Assembly: GCA_031553225.1 (NCBI GenBank) | Contig: JAVBLU010000064.1 | Location: 1-29,823, forward strand | Direction: 5' to 3' | Origin: JAVBLU01 sp031553225 | GTDB taxonomy: Bacteria; Bacillota; Clostridia; Christensenellales; UBA1750 | DNA: 29,823 nt | Shown: positions 8,136 through 16,513 of the stretch, in pieces | Layout: each line of letters starts with the position of its first letter | Position numbering within the stretch: the stretch's first letter is position 1 | The notes under the pieces: generated by a model | Told to the model about the DNA's origin: nothing | The model's database searches: none | The model's input: only the letters and a program-made list of their open reading frames with translations | Position numbers and translations under genes: made by a program

Positions 8136-8632
8136 GGCCGCCGGCCCGCACCGCTTGTTCCTTCGCGCCGGTTAACTGGACGGAGGTGAGGCAACATGCC
8201 CGCCAAGCGCAATGCGCGCAGGGCATGCCCCGGCGTCGCCCTTGCGGCGATGGCCGTGCTGCTTGCCGCCGCCATTTTTGCGCCCCTGCAGGCGGCCGAG
8301 CCGGAACCCCTTCAGGAGAGCGGCCCGGGCGAATGCGCCTATCTGACGGCCCTCGCCGCTCAGGGCGAAGCGCTGGAGGCCCTGCTGCGCAAGGCGGAGG
8401 ACATGGAGGCCACCCCCGAGCTCGTCTCGGCTTTCATCACCGGCGCCCACCCCCTTGTTCATCGCCGCGCCAGGTCATCCTTTTCGGACGCCCTGCCCGT
8501 TACGCTGTTTCTTTTTCTGTGCCGCTGCGCGGACGGTCGAGCCCCGCCCGTCTTCCGGCGCGCGTCCGGCGCACCCGGCGGCCTGTGGCGCCGGGGCGTC
8601 GCCCTCCCACGCAGAAAAGGAGATGAAGCGTT
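8136..8632. other. Long leader region upstream of the pyrophosphatase gene
   Basis: About 500 bases hold only one doubtful ORF (from 8196). A perfect 7-bp hairpin CCCGGCG (8574-8580) / CGCCGGG (8589-8595) stands shortly before the ribosome site of the pyrophosphatase; it has no T-run. I do not recognise a known riboswitch class. Bases 8440-8632 are not coding-like in any frame. Confidence 0.35.
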
Positions 8633-8723
8633 TTGGATCAACTCTCGCTCTTGTTCATGGGCATTGCCATCGCCGTGTCGCTCCTTGCCTTCGGGTACGC
8701 CGCGTGGCTGCATGCCTGGGTGA
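8196..8723 (+). CDS. Doubtful small secreted or membrane protein; 3' end uncertain
   Basis: An ATG at 8196 has a very strong ribosome site, GGAGGTGAG at about 8182-8190. The first ~85 residues look protein-like: basic start, hydrophobic segment VALAAMAVLLAAAIFAPLQA (residues ~14-33) that could be a signal peptide or anchor, then an acidic helical part (ALLRKAEDMEATPEL). After about residue 86 the frame becomes arginine/proline-rich and runs 91 bases into the pyrophosphatase gene in another frame, which is not believable. I infer either a gene broken by a frameshift or deletion near 8450, or a translated leader. No family recognised. Confidence 0.35.
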   Translation: MPAKRNARRACPGVALAAMAVLLAAAIFAPLQAAEPEPLQESGPGECAYLTALAAQGEALEALLRKAEDMEATPELVSAFITGAHPLVHRRARSSFSDALPVTLFLFLCRCADGRAPPVFRRASGAPGGLWRRGVALPRRKGDEAFWINSRSCSWALPSPCRSLPSGTPRGCMPG

Positions 8724-10717
8724 AAAAACAGCCCTCCGACAACCCTCAAATCGCCCGCGTCGGCGCGTTCATCCGCAAGGGCGCGGCGACGTTTATCCGC
8801 AAGGAATACGCCGTGCTGGCCAAATTTGCCGGCGCGGTCGCCGTGCTGATTCTGATTCTGCTGCCCCAGCCCATCTGGCGCGGGCCGGTCGCTGAGAACA
8901 TCATCATGGCCGTGGCGTACCTGGCCGGCACGGTCTTCTCCGCCATCGCCGGCGTCATCGGCATCCAGGTGGCCACCATCGCCAACGTGAAAACGGCCGA
9001 GGCGGCCAAGAAGGGCATCGGCCCGTCCTTTATGGCGGGCTTCCGCGGCGGCTCGGTGATGGGCATGGCCGTGGTGGGCGGCACGCTTCTGGGCGTCGCC
9101 CTGGTGATGTTGCTGACCGGCAACGCCACCGCGCTGCTCGGCTTCTCCTTCGGCGCCAGCTCGCTGGCGCTCTTCGCCAAGGCGGGCGGGGGCATCTTTA
9201 CCAAGACGGCGGACATCAGCGCCGATCTTGTGGGCAAGGTGGAGATGGGCATCCCCGAGGACGACCCGCGCAACCCGGCCGTCATCGCCGATAACGTGGG
9301 CGACAACGTGGGCGACGTGGCCGGCATGGGCGCCGACCTGTTCGACTCCAACGTCGCCTCTATGGCCGCTGCGCTGGTCATCGCCGTATCGCTGGACAAG
9401 GCGGCCGGCGGCAGCGTGAATGCGGCCATGGTGTTCTGCTACGCCGCGGCCGGGCTGCTCGCCTCCATCGTGGGGGTCGGCCTTGCGCGCATGGGCAAGA
9501 AGGGCCCCACGGCCGCGCTGAACGCCAGCACATACGTGACCACGGCCATATTCGCCGTGCTCACGGGCATTTGCACCTTGGCCTTCGGGTTTTCCTGGCG
9601 TATTTGGGGTGCCAGTATCGTGGGCCTTGCGGTGGGCGTGGTCATCGGCATCGCTAGCGACTACTTCACCAACGACGAGCGCAAGCCCGTACGCAACGCA
9701 GCCAAAGCCTCCGAGTCCGGCCCGGCCTTCACCATCCTCTCGGGCGTGGCCTACGGTTTCCTCAGCGCCCTGCCCTCGCTCATCGGCATCGGCGTCTCGG
9801 CGCTTGTTGCGTATAAGCTGTGTGAACCGCTCGGCCCCGGCTACGCCATGTTCGGCATCGCCATGGCCGCCGTGGGCATGCTCTCCATCGTGGGCATGAT
9901 CATCTCCAACGACGCCTACGGCCCCATCGTGGACAACGCCCGCGGCCTTGCGGAGATGGGCGCGCTGGGCGATGAAGTGCTGGAGATCACCGACGAGCTG
10001 GACAGCGCGGGCAACACCGTGAAGGCCGTCACCAAGGGCTTCGCCATCGGCGCGGCCGGGCTAACGGTTATAGCGCTTCTGGGCGCTTTTATCACGCAGG
10101 TGAACGAGGCGGCCGCGGAGCTTGGCCGCGCCCTCATCACCGGCTTTGACATCATGAACCCCACCGTGTTCTTCGGCATGCTCGTGGGCGCGGCCGTGCC
10201 GGCCGTGTTCTCGGCCATGCTCATTTTGGGCGTGGACCGCAACGCCCAGCGCATGGTGGAGGAGATTCACCGCCAGTTCCGCGAGATCGCCGGCCTGAAG
10301 GAAGGCAAGGAAGGCGTTGTGCCCGAGTACGACCGCTGCATCGAGATCGCCACGCACGGGGCGCTGCGCGAGCTGATTCCCGCCGGGCTGGTCGCCATCG
10401 TGCTCACCTTGCTTGTGGGCTTTATCGGCGGCGTGGAGGCAATCGGCGGCTTTTTGTGCGGCAACATCGTCACCGGCTTGCTGCTCGCCCTGTTCATGAG
10501 CAACGCCGGCGGGCTGTGGGACAACACCAAGAAGTATATCGAGTCCGGCCACAACGGCGGCAAAGGCTCCGAGACCCACAAAGCCGCCGTGGTGGGCGAC
10601 ACAGTGGGCGATCCCTTCAAGGACACGGCCGGCCCCTCCATCAACACGCAGATCACCGTGGTCTCCCTCATCTCGTCGCTGGCGGCCGCGCTCTTCCTGG
10701 CGTACTCGCTGTTCTGA
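8633..10717 (+). CDS. hppA: Membrane-bound proton-translocating pyrophosphatase, K+-independent type
   Basis: A 694-residue integral membrane pump with about 16 helices that couples pyrophosphate hydrolysis to H+ (or Na+) export. The active site is complete: SADLVGKVEMGIPEDDPRNP (196-215), IADNVGDNVGDVAGMGADLFDS (218-239, the Asp-rich Mg-PPi site; shown in two parts IADNVGDNVGDVAG and MGADLFDS), and near the end DNTKKYIESG and GDTVGDPFKDTAGPS. The subfamily switch reads G-N-T-V-K-A-V-T (460-467): Lys464 and Thr467 are the K+-independent H+-pump pair, where K+-dependent enzymes have Ala and Gly/Ala. Length fits bacterial HppA. The start is TTG at 8633, with AAAAGGAG 10 bases upstream; a later ATG at 8657 would cut into the first helix. 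A strong terminator follows. Confidence 0.95.
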   Translation: MDQLSLLFMGIAIAVSLLAFGYAAWLHAWVKKQPSDNPQIARVGAFIRKGAATFIRKEYAVLAKFAGAVAVLILILLPQPIWRGPVAENIIMAVAYLAGTVFSAIAGVIGIQVATIANVKTAEAAKKGIGPSFMAGFRGGSVMGMAVVGGTLLGVALVMLLTGNATALLGFSFGASSLALFAKAGGGIFTKTADISADLVGKVEMGIPEDDPRNPAVIADNVGDNVGDVAGMGADLFDSNVASMAAALVIAVSLDKAAGGSVNAAMVFCYAAAGLLASIVGVGLARMGKKGPTAALNASTYVTTAIFAVLTGICTLAFGFSWRIWGASIVGLAVGVVIGIASDYFTNDERKPVRNAAKASESGPAFTILSGVAYGFLSALPSLIGIGVSALVAYKLCEPLGPGYAMFGIAMAAVGMLSIVGMIISNDAYGPIVDNARGLAEMGALGDEVLEITDELDSAGNTVKAVTKGFAIGAAGLTVIALLGAFITQVNEAAAELGRALITGFDIMNPTVFFGMLVGAAVPAVFSAMLILGVDRNAQRMVEEIHRQFREIAGLKEGKEGVVPEYDRCIEIATHGALRELIPAGLVAIVLTLLVGFIGGVEAIGGFLCGNIVTGLLLALFMSNAGGLWDNTKKYIESGHNGGKGSETHKAAVVGDTVGDPFKDTAGPSINTQITVVSLISSLAAALFLAYSLF

Positions 10718-10731
10718 GCCGCGCATCGCAT

Positions 10732-10764
10732 GGGGAATGCCGCTTTGCGGCATTCCCCTCTTTT
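10732..10764 (+). terminator. Rho-independent terminator of hppA
   Basis: A perfect 12-bp stem GGGGAATGCCGC (10732-10743) / GCGGCATTCCCC (10747-10758), a TTT loop, then TCTTTTG. It lies 15 bases after the hppA stop. Confidence 0.92.
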
Positions 10765-10774
10765 GTCCTGGCGG

Positions 10775-10803
10775 TTGTCTTTCTCGTGCGCGGGTGTTAT
10801 GAT
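10775..10803 (+). promoter_or_regulatory. Promoter of the APH-fold kinase gene
   Basis: TTGTCT (10775-10780) and TATGAT (10798-10803) are separated by 17 bp and sit between the hppA terminator and the kinase start. Both boxes are close to the sigma-A consensus, so the kinase gene should be a separate, constitutively expressed unit. Confidence 0.75.
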
Positions 10804-10847
10804 GAGCGCGGTGAACTGGATCCCCGTTTGCGAGGTGCGGCATACGA

Positions 10848-11810
10848 ATGGAAAGACTATCGCGTCTGCTCATGTCGGCGTACGGGATCACGCCACGCTC
10901 CCTGCACGCCGCAACGGGCGGCTTTTCCGCCAAAGCGGCGTATCGCGCGGCGGGTGAGGACGGCAGGACGTATTTCCTGAAGGTGTACGACAAAACCCTG
11001 CCCACCACCAGATTTTTCGTTGAGCGGATCGACGCGTATATGCCGGCGCTGGCTCGGCTTTCGGCCTCGCCGCTCTTGCGCGGGCGCATCGCAGCGCCGG
11101 TGGCGGCGCTGGACGGATCGTTTCGCGCGGAAACGGGCGACGACGTCTGCGTGCTGTTTATGTATGTGAACGGCGCGGTTCCGGGCATACAGGGCATAAC
11201 CCGCATGCAGACGGAGGAATTGGCGCAGACGCTGGCGCTGCTGCACACGGCCGGCGAAACGGACGCGATCGCCTCGCCCGCGCTTGCGGAGGACATATCG
11301 CTGCCGTTTTGCGGCCAGCTCGCGGGCTTCCTGAGCGGTCTCACAAAGGAGCGGGGCCAACTCGGTCAAATCGTCTCGCCAAACGCCGACTTGCTCCGGT
11401 CCGCCATTCAAGAAACTTTGCGCCTGCGCGATACGCTCCGGCTGAACTATGCCCCGATCGTACTGTGCCATGGCGACGCGCACGGGAACAACGTGATCCA
11501 GAGCGAGCGGCTTGTGCTGGTGGACTGGGAGGACCTGCGCCTTGCGCCCGCCGAAGCCGACTTGTTCATCCATGCGTGGCACCCGCACGGGGACGCGCTG
11601 CTGCAGGCCTATTCGGCCGCGCGGCAGGGCTATCGCATCAACCGGGCGCTGCTGCATTTCTACGTTCTGCGCCGAAGGATCGAGGACGTTTGGGTCGATA
11701 TACAGCGCTTGACGCAGGAAGCGCCCGGCGAGGAGGAAACGGCCAAGCTGCTGGACTGGGTAAGCAGCGGCATTGAAGACGTGCGGCGCGCGTACCACAA
11801 AAAGCCATAG
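10848..11810 (+). CDS. APH-fold phosphotransferase, spectinomycin-kinase-like
   Basis: A 320-residue soluble small-molecule kinase of the aminoglycoside phosphotransferase/choline kinase fold. Seen: YFLKVYDK with the ATP-binding Lys45, the Brenner motif LCHGDAHGNNV (His208, catalytic Asp210, Asn215) and the metal-binding LVDWEDL (Asp226). The pattern DWEDLRLAPAEADLF resembles APH(9)/COG2334 kinases, in which the DxD-like segment is followed by A-P-x-E-x-D. Closest known roles would be phosphorylation of spectinomycin, an amino sugar, homoserine-like or choline-like compound; the substrate cannot be told. The ATG at 10848 has GAGGTG 10 bases upstream, and the gene has its own promoter and terminator. 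It is unrelated in detail to the second APH gene at 18.9 kb. Confidence 0.75.
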   Translation: MERLSRLLMSAYGITPRSLHAATGGFSAKAAYRAAGEDGRTYFLKVYDKTLPTTRFFVERIDAYMPALARLSASPLLRGRIAAPVAALDGSFRAETGDDVCVLFMYVNGAVPGIQGITRMQTEELAQTLALLHTAGETDAIASPALAEDISLPFCGQLAGFLSGLTKERGQLGQIVSPNADLLRSAIQETLRLRDTLRLNYAPIVLCHGDAHGNNVIQSERLVLVDWEDLRLAPAEADLFIHAWHPHGDALLQAYSAARQGYRINRALLHFYVLRRRIEDVWVDIQRLTQEAPGEEETAKLLDWVSSGIEDVRRAYHKKP

Positions 11811-11820
11811 CGCAAGCGTA

Positions 11821-11858
11821 AGCGCGGCCCGGCGGACGAATGTCCGCCGGGCCGCGCT
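11821..11858. terminator. 17-bp perfect hairpin between convergent genes
   Basis: A-G-C-G-C-G-G-C-C-C-G-G-C-G-G-A-C (11821-11837) pairs perfectly with 11842-11858 around a GAAT loop. It lies between two convergent genes and probably ends both transcripts, though it lacks a real T-run on either side. Confidence 0.65.
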
Positions 11859-11904
11859 GCGTCAGGCGAGGGCGTCTTTGGGCGCTGGAGCCGGCGGCGG
11901 GGCG

Positions 11905-14529
11905 CTAGTCGAAAATAAGCGAATCGCCGGCGCCCACGAGGGCGGGCTGCGCCAGCGTGAGGGAGTCGTTCGCCGCGGTGAACGGAAGGGTCTTGCCGCT
12001 AAGGGAGACGCGCGAGGCGGGGCAGCCGCAGGCCGCTCGGTTTATTGTAAGGCTTCCGCGCAGCACCTGGATCTCCGCTCTGCCGCCCGCGCGCTTGTAC
12101 ACGCCCCAGGCCGACCCCAGCGCCCAGAAGCAGCTGAAGTCGCCGGTCTGGACGGGCGCAAAGCCGATGTAGCCGTCGCTCATGTTGTAAGAAAAGCCCG
12201 AGAAGGCGTTGAGCAGCGCGTAGGAGGCCATAGAGCGCGCGTAGTTGCTGCCGCATTCAAATTCGTTCCAGGGGTTGCGGCGCTCGCCGTCGAAGCGCTC
12301 GCGCAGCGAGGAGACGATCTGCATGCCCTCCGTGATCATCCCCTCCTGGATCATGTGGATGGCGGCCTGATACTCAAAGCCGTACATCGTTTCCTCGGAG
12401 TAGGGCACGGGGGAGACGGGCTTGTAGCTGCCCTCCGGCCAGTCGCAGATAACCACGCCCGATTCGTCGTTCAGGCAGTATACCCGGCAGGGATTATAGT
12501 AGTTGCGCATGCCGCGCTTGTAGTTGTGCGTGTAGATTGCCCGGAGAGCGGACTTGACCTGGGCATTGTCGTGTATCTCGCCCAGCCCGCACAGGTTGGC
12601 GTGCCACTGCGCCAGCACCTGGTCCACGCCGCTGCCCTCGCCGATCTGGTACTTGATCTCGCCCGCCTCGTCGTTCCAGTACGTGCCGATGACGTCCCTT
12701 TGGTGCGAGGTCTCGTTTGTGTTCAGGTACGCTTCCAGGATGGAGCGGTCCTTCAGGTCCACGATCTGATGGTAGTATGAGCCGTTGAACAGGTGCTCGT
12801 CCGTCCACTTCTTTCCTTTTTCGAACAGAGCGAGGTATTCCCGGGCCGTATCGCTCTCGCCCATGCGCTCGGCCATGAGCGCTCCGGCCTTGAGCGCCGC
12901 CAGATAGAAGCCGTTTAGCCAGGAGTTTGGGCCGAACAGCTCCATGTCCAGCGTGTGGTGCTGGCGGCCTTCCATCACGCCGTCCTTGTTAAGGTCCCAG
13001 CGGTCCGGATTCTCGGGCGACCAGGCGTACTCGATATTCTGCTTCACGCAGGGCCACCACTTGGCCAGCCACTGGTCGTCGCCGGAGATAAGCCATTCGC
13101 GGTACGTCTTGATCACGCCGCCGAACTGCCCGTCCGCGCACGGCCGGAAGGCGGAAAAACGGCGGCCGAGCGGCAGCTGCAGGCGGAAGCGCATGCCGCC
13201 GTGCTCGTCCATATTGTGGGTGAAGTCCAGCTCGCGCATGGAGCGTTCCAGCTGCGGAAACAGGTAAGGCAGGGCGTACGCGTAATTCCACACGTGCGTG
13301 CAGGAGCCCTCGCAGCACCCCGTGTCGCAGTGGCAGCCCTCGAACGCGTAGAAGGAGCCGTCTTCCAGGCGCATGCACGTGGGCGATTTTAGGATGGAGA
13401 TGTTCGCGGAAACGGCGTCCAGCGCCGCGTCCGGAAGCGTTGAGGACATGAGCGCCTCGCTGAACAGCTGCGTGTCCTGCATAAGGCGGTCCCATGACTG
13501 CAAGGCGTACAGCGCACAGGCCCGCGCGTCGGGGAAGAGCGAGGCGTAATACTGCCGCCACTCGTTGCCCGGGCCGCACCGGCCGCCTTCGCACCCGCAG
13601 GGTTCGTCCTTGGGCGGGTTCCAGTGATTGCGGCAAACCGGGAAATGCCAGCAAAGCGCAAAGTCGAAGTCGGCGCTTTGTCCGGGCGCGACCGCGCGGC
13701 TCAGGGCCAGGGTGCAGGTGTCCATGCCGCCCGGGTAGCCGCCCAGCTTCTCCTTGTCCGGCGGGTAATTGCGGTTCTTCAGCGGGCCGCAGGAGGTAAA
13801 GTCGCGCCAGAACACGCCGATGTTGTCAAACCAGCCAGAGCGGATCCAGTGTTCCTGGTAGGACGCCTCGCCGCCCTTGCCGCCCAGCGACAAAGAGCCC
13901 TGCGCCTTGTCGTCGTCCTCCTTCAGGTTGATGGGACGCATGGCGAGCAGATGGTTGTCGCCCGAGCGGGAGTAGAAGCTGTCCGTCATGCAGCCCTGGA
14001 TGAGCGCGCCCAGGGAGAACGCCGCCGTGTAGCGGATCTCCCTGTCCGTCGGGTTGCTCACGCGCACGGTGAAAAAGGCCGCGGGCAGGCTGGAGTCCTT
14101 GTCGTTGTGAGGAATGAAGGGGCTGAAGGCCGACAGGGTGACGCGGCCGGGGAAGGTGTCGTCGGAAAAGTCGATGTCGGCGAAGGGAAAGGCGGCGCGG
14201 AACGTCGCCGCGCGAAAGTGCGGCATGCCCGCCATAGACGGGCGCGCCACGCCGAAGCCGTACTGGTTGAAATGCCCGTGCGACAAATCGCCCATATAGG
14301 GCGGGGGCAGGTCGCCGTTCAGCACGCGCGCGTCCAGCACGCGGCCGTCCTGCTCGGCCTTAAGGGCGATGTGGGACAGCCCGTTGTAGCTGCCCTTGTT
14401 GGGCCGACCCATGATCTCCCAGTCGATCAGCCGGCCGTTGCCCGCAAGGCCGACGCAGCCTGCGCCGATGCCTCCCAGCGGAAAGGAGATTTGACTTGTC
14501 TTGGCCCCTTCGTAGATGAAACGTTTCAT
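11905..14529 (-). CDS. GH116-family glycoside hydrolase (DUF608/COG4354)
   Basis: An 874-residue protein of the GBA2-type (non-lysosomal glucosylceramidase) family, expected to act as a beta-glucosidase or beta-xylosidase. The N-terminal domain opens with SFPLGGIGAGCVGLAG and LIDWEIMGRPNKG (15-46), the family hallmark. The C-terminal (alpha/alpha)6 domain has CTHVWNYAYALPYLFP (410-425), DLNKDGVMEG (512-521) and HTLDMELFGPNSWLNG (525-540); Asp528 lies where family members carry the acid/base Asp. The expected nucleophile Glu is less clear: Glu407 is nearby but the closest match is Cys410. There is no signal peptide, so it works inside the cell on imported glycosides. The ATG at 14529 has GAGGGGGC upstream and lies inside a 14-bp palindrome. 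Unusually rich in cysteines at 299-318 and 399-410. Confidence 0.85.
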   Translation of the reverse strand: MKRFIYEGAKTSQISFPLGGIGAGCVGLAGNGRLIDWEIMGRPNKGSYNGLSHIALKAEQDGRVLDARVLNGDLPPPYMGDLSHGHFNQYGFGVARPSMAGMPHFRAATFRAAFPFADIDFSDDTFPGRVTLSAFSPFIPHNDKDSSLPAAFFTVRVSNPTDREIRYTAAFSLGALIQGCMTDSFYSRSGDNHLLAMRPINLKEDDDKAQGSLSLGGKGGEASYQEHWIRSGWFDNIGVFWRDFTSCGPLKNRNYPPDKEKLGGYPGGMDTCTLALSRAVAPGQSADFDFALCWHFPVCRNHWNPPKDEPCGCEGGRCGPGNEWRQYYASLFPDARACALYALQSWDRLMQDTQLFSEALMSSTLPDAALDAVSANISILKSPTCMRLEDGSFYAFEGCHCDTGCCEGSCTHVWNYAYALPYLFPQLERSMRELDFTHNMDEHGGMRFRLQLPLGRRFSAFRPCADGQFGGVIKTYREWLISGDDQWLAKWWPCVKQNIEYAWSPENPDRWDLNKDGVMEGRQHHTLDMELFGPNSWLNGFYLAALKAGALMAERMGESDTAREYLALFEKGKKWTDEHLFNGSYYHQIVDLKDRSILEAYLNTNETSHQRDVIGTYWNDEAGEIKYQIGEGSGVDQVLAQWHANLCGLGEIHDNAQVKSALRAIYTHNYKRGMRNYYNPCRVYCLNDESGVVICDWPEGSYKPVSPVPYSEETMYGFEYQAAIHMIQEGMITEGMQIVSSLRERFDGERRNPWNEFECGSNYARSMASYALLNAFSGFSYNMSDGYIGFAPVQTGDFSCFWALGSAWGVYKRAGGRAEIQVLRGSLTINRAACGCPASRVSLSGKTLPFTAANDSLTLAQPALVGAGDSLIFD
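14516..14529. promoter_or_regulatory. Palindrome over the GH116 start codon, possible LacI-type operator
   Basis: ATGAAACGTTTCAT is a perfect 14-bp palindrome with a central CG, the form used by LacI/GalR-family repressors. It spans codons 1-5 of the GH116 gene. It could also be a chance result of the Met-Lys-Arg-Phe-Ile codons. No LacI-family gene is in the window. Confidence 0.3.
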
Positions 14530-14612
14530 ATGGCTGCCCCCTCAAGTCGTTCATAAGCGGTATCCACCGCGCGGCGCAGAAAGCCTGCCACTATACTACC
14601 AGAAATGGCAAT

Positions 14613-14641
14613 GCGCCGCAACGCCGGGGGCGCTGCGGCGC
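14613..14641 (-). terminator. Hairpin after the ABC exporter operon
   Basis: GCGCCGCA (14613-14620) pairs with TGCGGCGC (14634-14641), and the inner bases extend the stem. On the minus strand it starts 19 bases after the second exporter's stop and is followed by a mildly T-rich stretch (GCATTGCCATTTC). It probably ends the MarR-ABC operon. Confidence 0.55.
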
Positions 14642-14659
14642 TGGAAAATTCGCGGGCGC

Positions 14660-16513
14660 TCAACCGGCGTTGCGCAGCTGGCTGTTCCACATGCCCGCGT
14701 AGATGCCGCCCTGCGCCAGCAGCTCCTCGTGGTTGCCCTGCTCCACGATCCGTCCGCCGTCGATAACCAGAATGCGCGTGGCGTCGCGGATGGTGGAGAG
14801 GCGGTGTGCGATGAGGAAGGTGGTGCGGCCCTGCATGAGCTTGAGCATGGCCTGCTGGATGTGCAGCTCCGTGCGCGTGTCCACGCTGCTTGTGGCCTCG
14901 TCCAGAATGAGGATGGGGGAATCGGCCAATATGGCGCGGGCGATGGCCAGCAGCTGCCGCTGCCCGGCAGAGAGGTTGTTGCCGCTTTCAGCGAGGAGCG
15001 TGTCGTACCCTTCGGGCAGCTGGCGTATGAAGCCGTCCGCGCTGGCCCCGCGCGCGGCCTCCTCCACTTGAGCGTCTGTGGCGGCAGGGTTTCCGTAGCG
15101 GATGTTCTCCCGGATGCTGCCGGAAAACAGGTAAGTGTCCTGCAGCACGATGCCAAAGGCCTGGCGCAGGCTCTCGCGCGTGTACGCCCGAATGTCGCGC
15201 CCGTCGATGAGGATGCTGCCGCCGCTGACCTCGTAGAAGCGTGCCAGCAGATTGACGACGGTGGTCTTGCCCGCGCCCGTAGGCCCTACAAGGGCTATGG
15301 AGGAGCCGCTGGGCACGTCGAAGCTGATGTCCTGAATCACGGGCACGTCGGGCCGGTAGCCGAAGCGCACGCCCTGGAAGCTGACCTCGCCCCGCACAGC
15401 CGCAAGCGGAACGGCCTGGGCGTCGTCGGCGGTTTCCGGGGCCTGGTCAAAGATGTCAAACACGCGCTCGGCGCCGGCCACGGCGGTTTGCAGGGTATTG
15501 TAGATATTCGCCATGTCGTTCAGCGGCCGGGTGAACTGGCGCGAGTAGCTGATGAAGCTGGCGATCACGCCCACCGAGACCAGTCCGCGCACCGCCAGCT
15601 CGCACCCCGCGCCGCCCACCAGCGCAAGGCTTAAGTTGTTGATGACATTCATCAGGGGCATCAGGAAGCCCGACCAGATCAGGGCCAGCAGGCTGGCTTT
15701 GTAGTACTGGTTGTTCAGGGCGGAGAACTCGTCGATACAGGCCTGCTCGTGGTTGTAGCCGCGCACGACCACAAGCCCGGAGATTGTCTCTTCCAGCTGC
15801 GCGCAAAGCTGTCCCAGCGCCTTTTGCTGGCGCGAGAATAGGGGTCTTGTGCGCTTGGTTACCGTGCGCGTGAGCAGCACCGCCAGGGACGCGGGTACGA
15901 TGAGCGCCAGCGAAAGCACGGGGCTTAAAACCAGCATCATGGCCAGCGACCCGGCGATGGTGACGCACAGGCTCATCAACTGGCTGGTGGAGGCGGAGAT
16001 CGTGCTGCTGATGTTGTCAATGTCATTCGTCAGGCGGCTCATCAGATCGCCGTGCGTGCGCGCGTCAAAGAAGGAGACGGGGAGGCGCTGGAACTGGTCG
16101 AACAGCGCCGTGCGGAGCCTGCGCACCGTGCGCTGGGAGATGCCGGCCATCAGGAACCCCTGCGCAAACTGGCTCGCGCCGTCGGTTAGGTAGGCGCAGG
16201 CAAGCAGCAGCACCAGAAGGCCCAGCGCGCTCAGGTCAACGCCCGCGGCGGCGTCCAGCGCGTCCACGGCCCGGCCGATCAGGTAAGGCGCGGCCAGGGT
16301 GACGCCCGCGCTGCACAAAACCAGCGCAAGCACGATGAGCAGGTGGCGGCGCTCCCCGCGAAAGTACGACCAAAGCCGCAAAAGCGTGCCTCTCATGTTC
16401 TTGGGCTTTTCCACCGCCATGCCCATGCCAGGTCCGCGCATTTGGCCGCGGCCCATGGCCGCGGGCGGAACGAATTCGCCGCGCGGAGCGCCTTGGTTCT
16501 TCCTCTCAGCCAA
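14660..16513 (-). CDS. ABC half-exporter, catalytically complete partner (TM288/BmrD-like)
   Basis: A 617-residue fused membrane-plus-ATPase half transporter. A glycine/methionine-rich cytoplasmic tail (~1-40) precedes six membrane helices (~55-330) and the ATPase domain: Walker A GPTGAGKTT (410-418), signature LSAGQ (514-518, one Gly replaced by Ala), Walker B ILILDEATSSVD with catalytic Glu539, and H-loop AHRLS (His570). It pairs with the preceding gene, whose catalytic residues are altered, to form an asymmetric heterodimer of the BmrCD/TM287-288/LmrCD kind that exports drugs or lipids. The TTG start at 16513 overlaps the stop of the upstream gene by 8 bases, so translation is coupled; GAAGGGG lies upstream. 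An ATG 19 codons in is the alternative start. Confidence 0.9.
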   Translation of the reverse strand: MAERKNQGAPRGEFVPPAAMGRGQMRGPGMGMAVEKPKNMRGTLLRLWSYFRGERRHLLIVLALVLCSAGVTLAAPYLIGRAVDALDAAAGVDLSALGLLVLLLACAYLTDGASQFAQGFLMAGISQRTVRRLRTALFDQFQRLPVSFFDARTHGDLMSRLTNDIDNISSTISASTSQLMSLCVTIAGSLAMMLVLSPVLSLALIVPASLAVLLTRTVTKRTRPLFSRQQKALGQLCAQLEETISGLVVVRGYNHEQACIDEFSALNNQYYKASLLALIWSGFLMPLMNVINNLSLALVGGAGCELAVRGLVSVGVIASFISYSRQFTRPLNDMANIYNTLQTAVAGAERVFDIFDQAPETADDAQAVPLAAVRGEVSFQGVRFGYRPDVPVIQDISFDVPSGSSIALVGPTGAGKTTVVNLLARFYEVSGGSILIDGRDIRAYTRESLRQAFGIVLQDTYLFSGSIRENIRYGNPAATDAQVEEAARGASADGFIRQLPEGYDTLLAESGNNLSAGQRQLLAIARAILADSPILILDEATSSVDTRTELHIQQAMLKLMQGRTTFLIAHRLSTIRDATRILVIDGGRIVEQGNHEELLAQGGIYAGMWNSQLRNAG

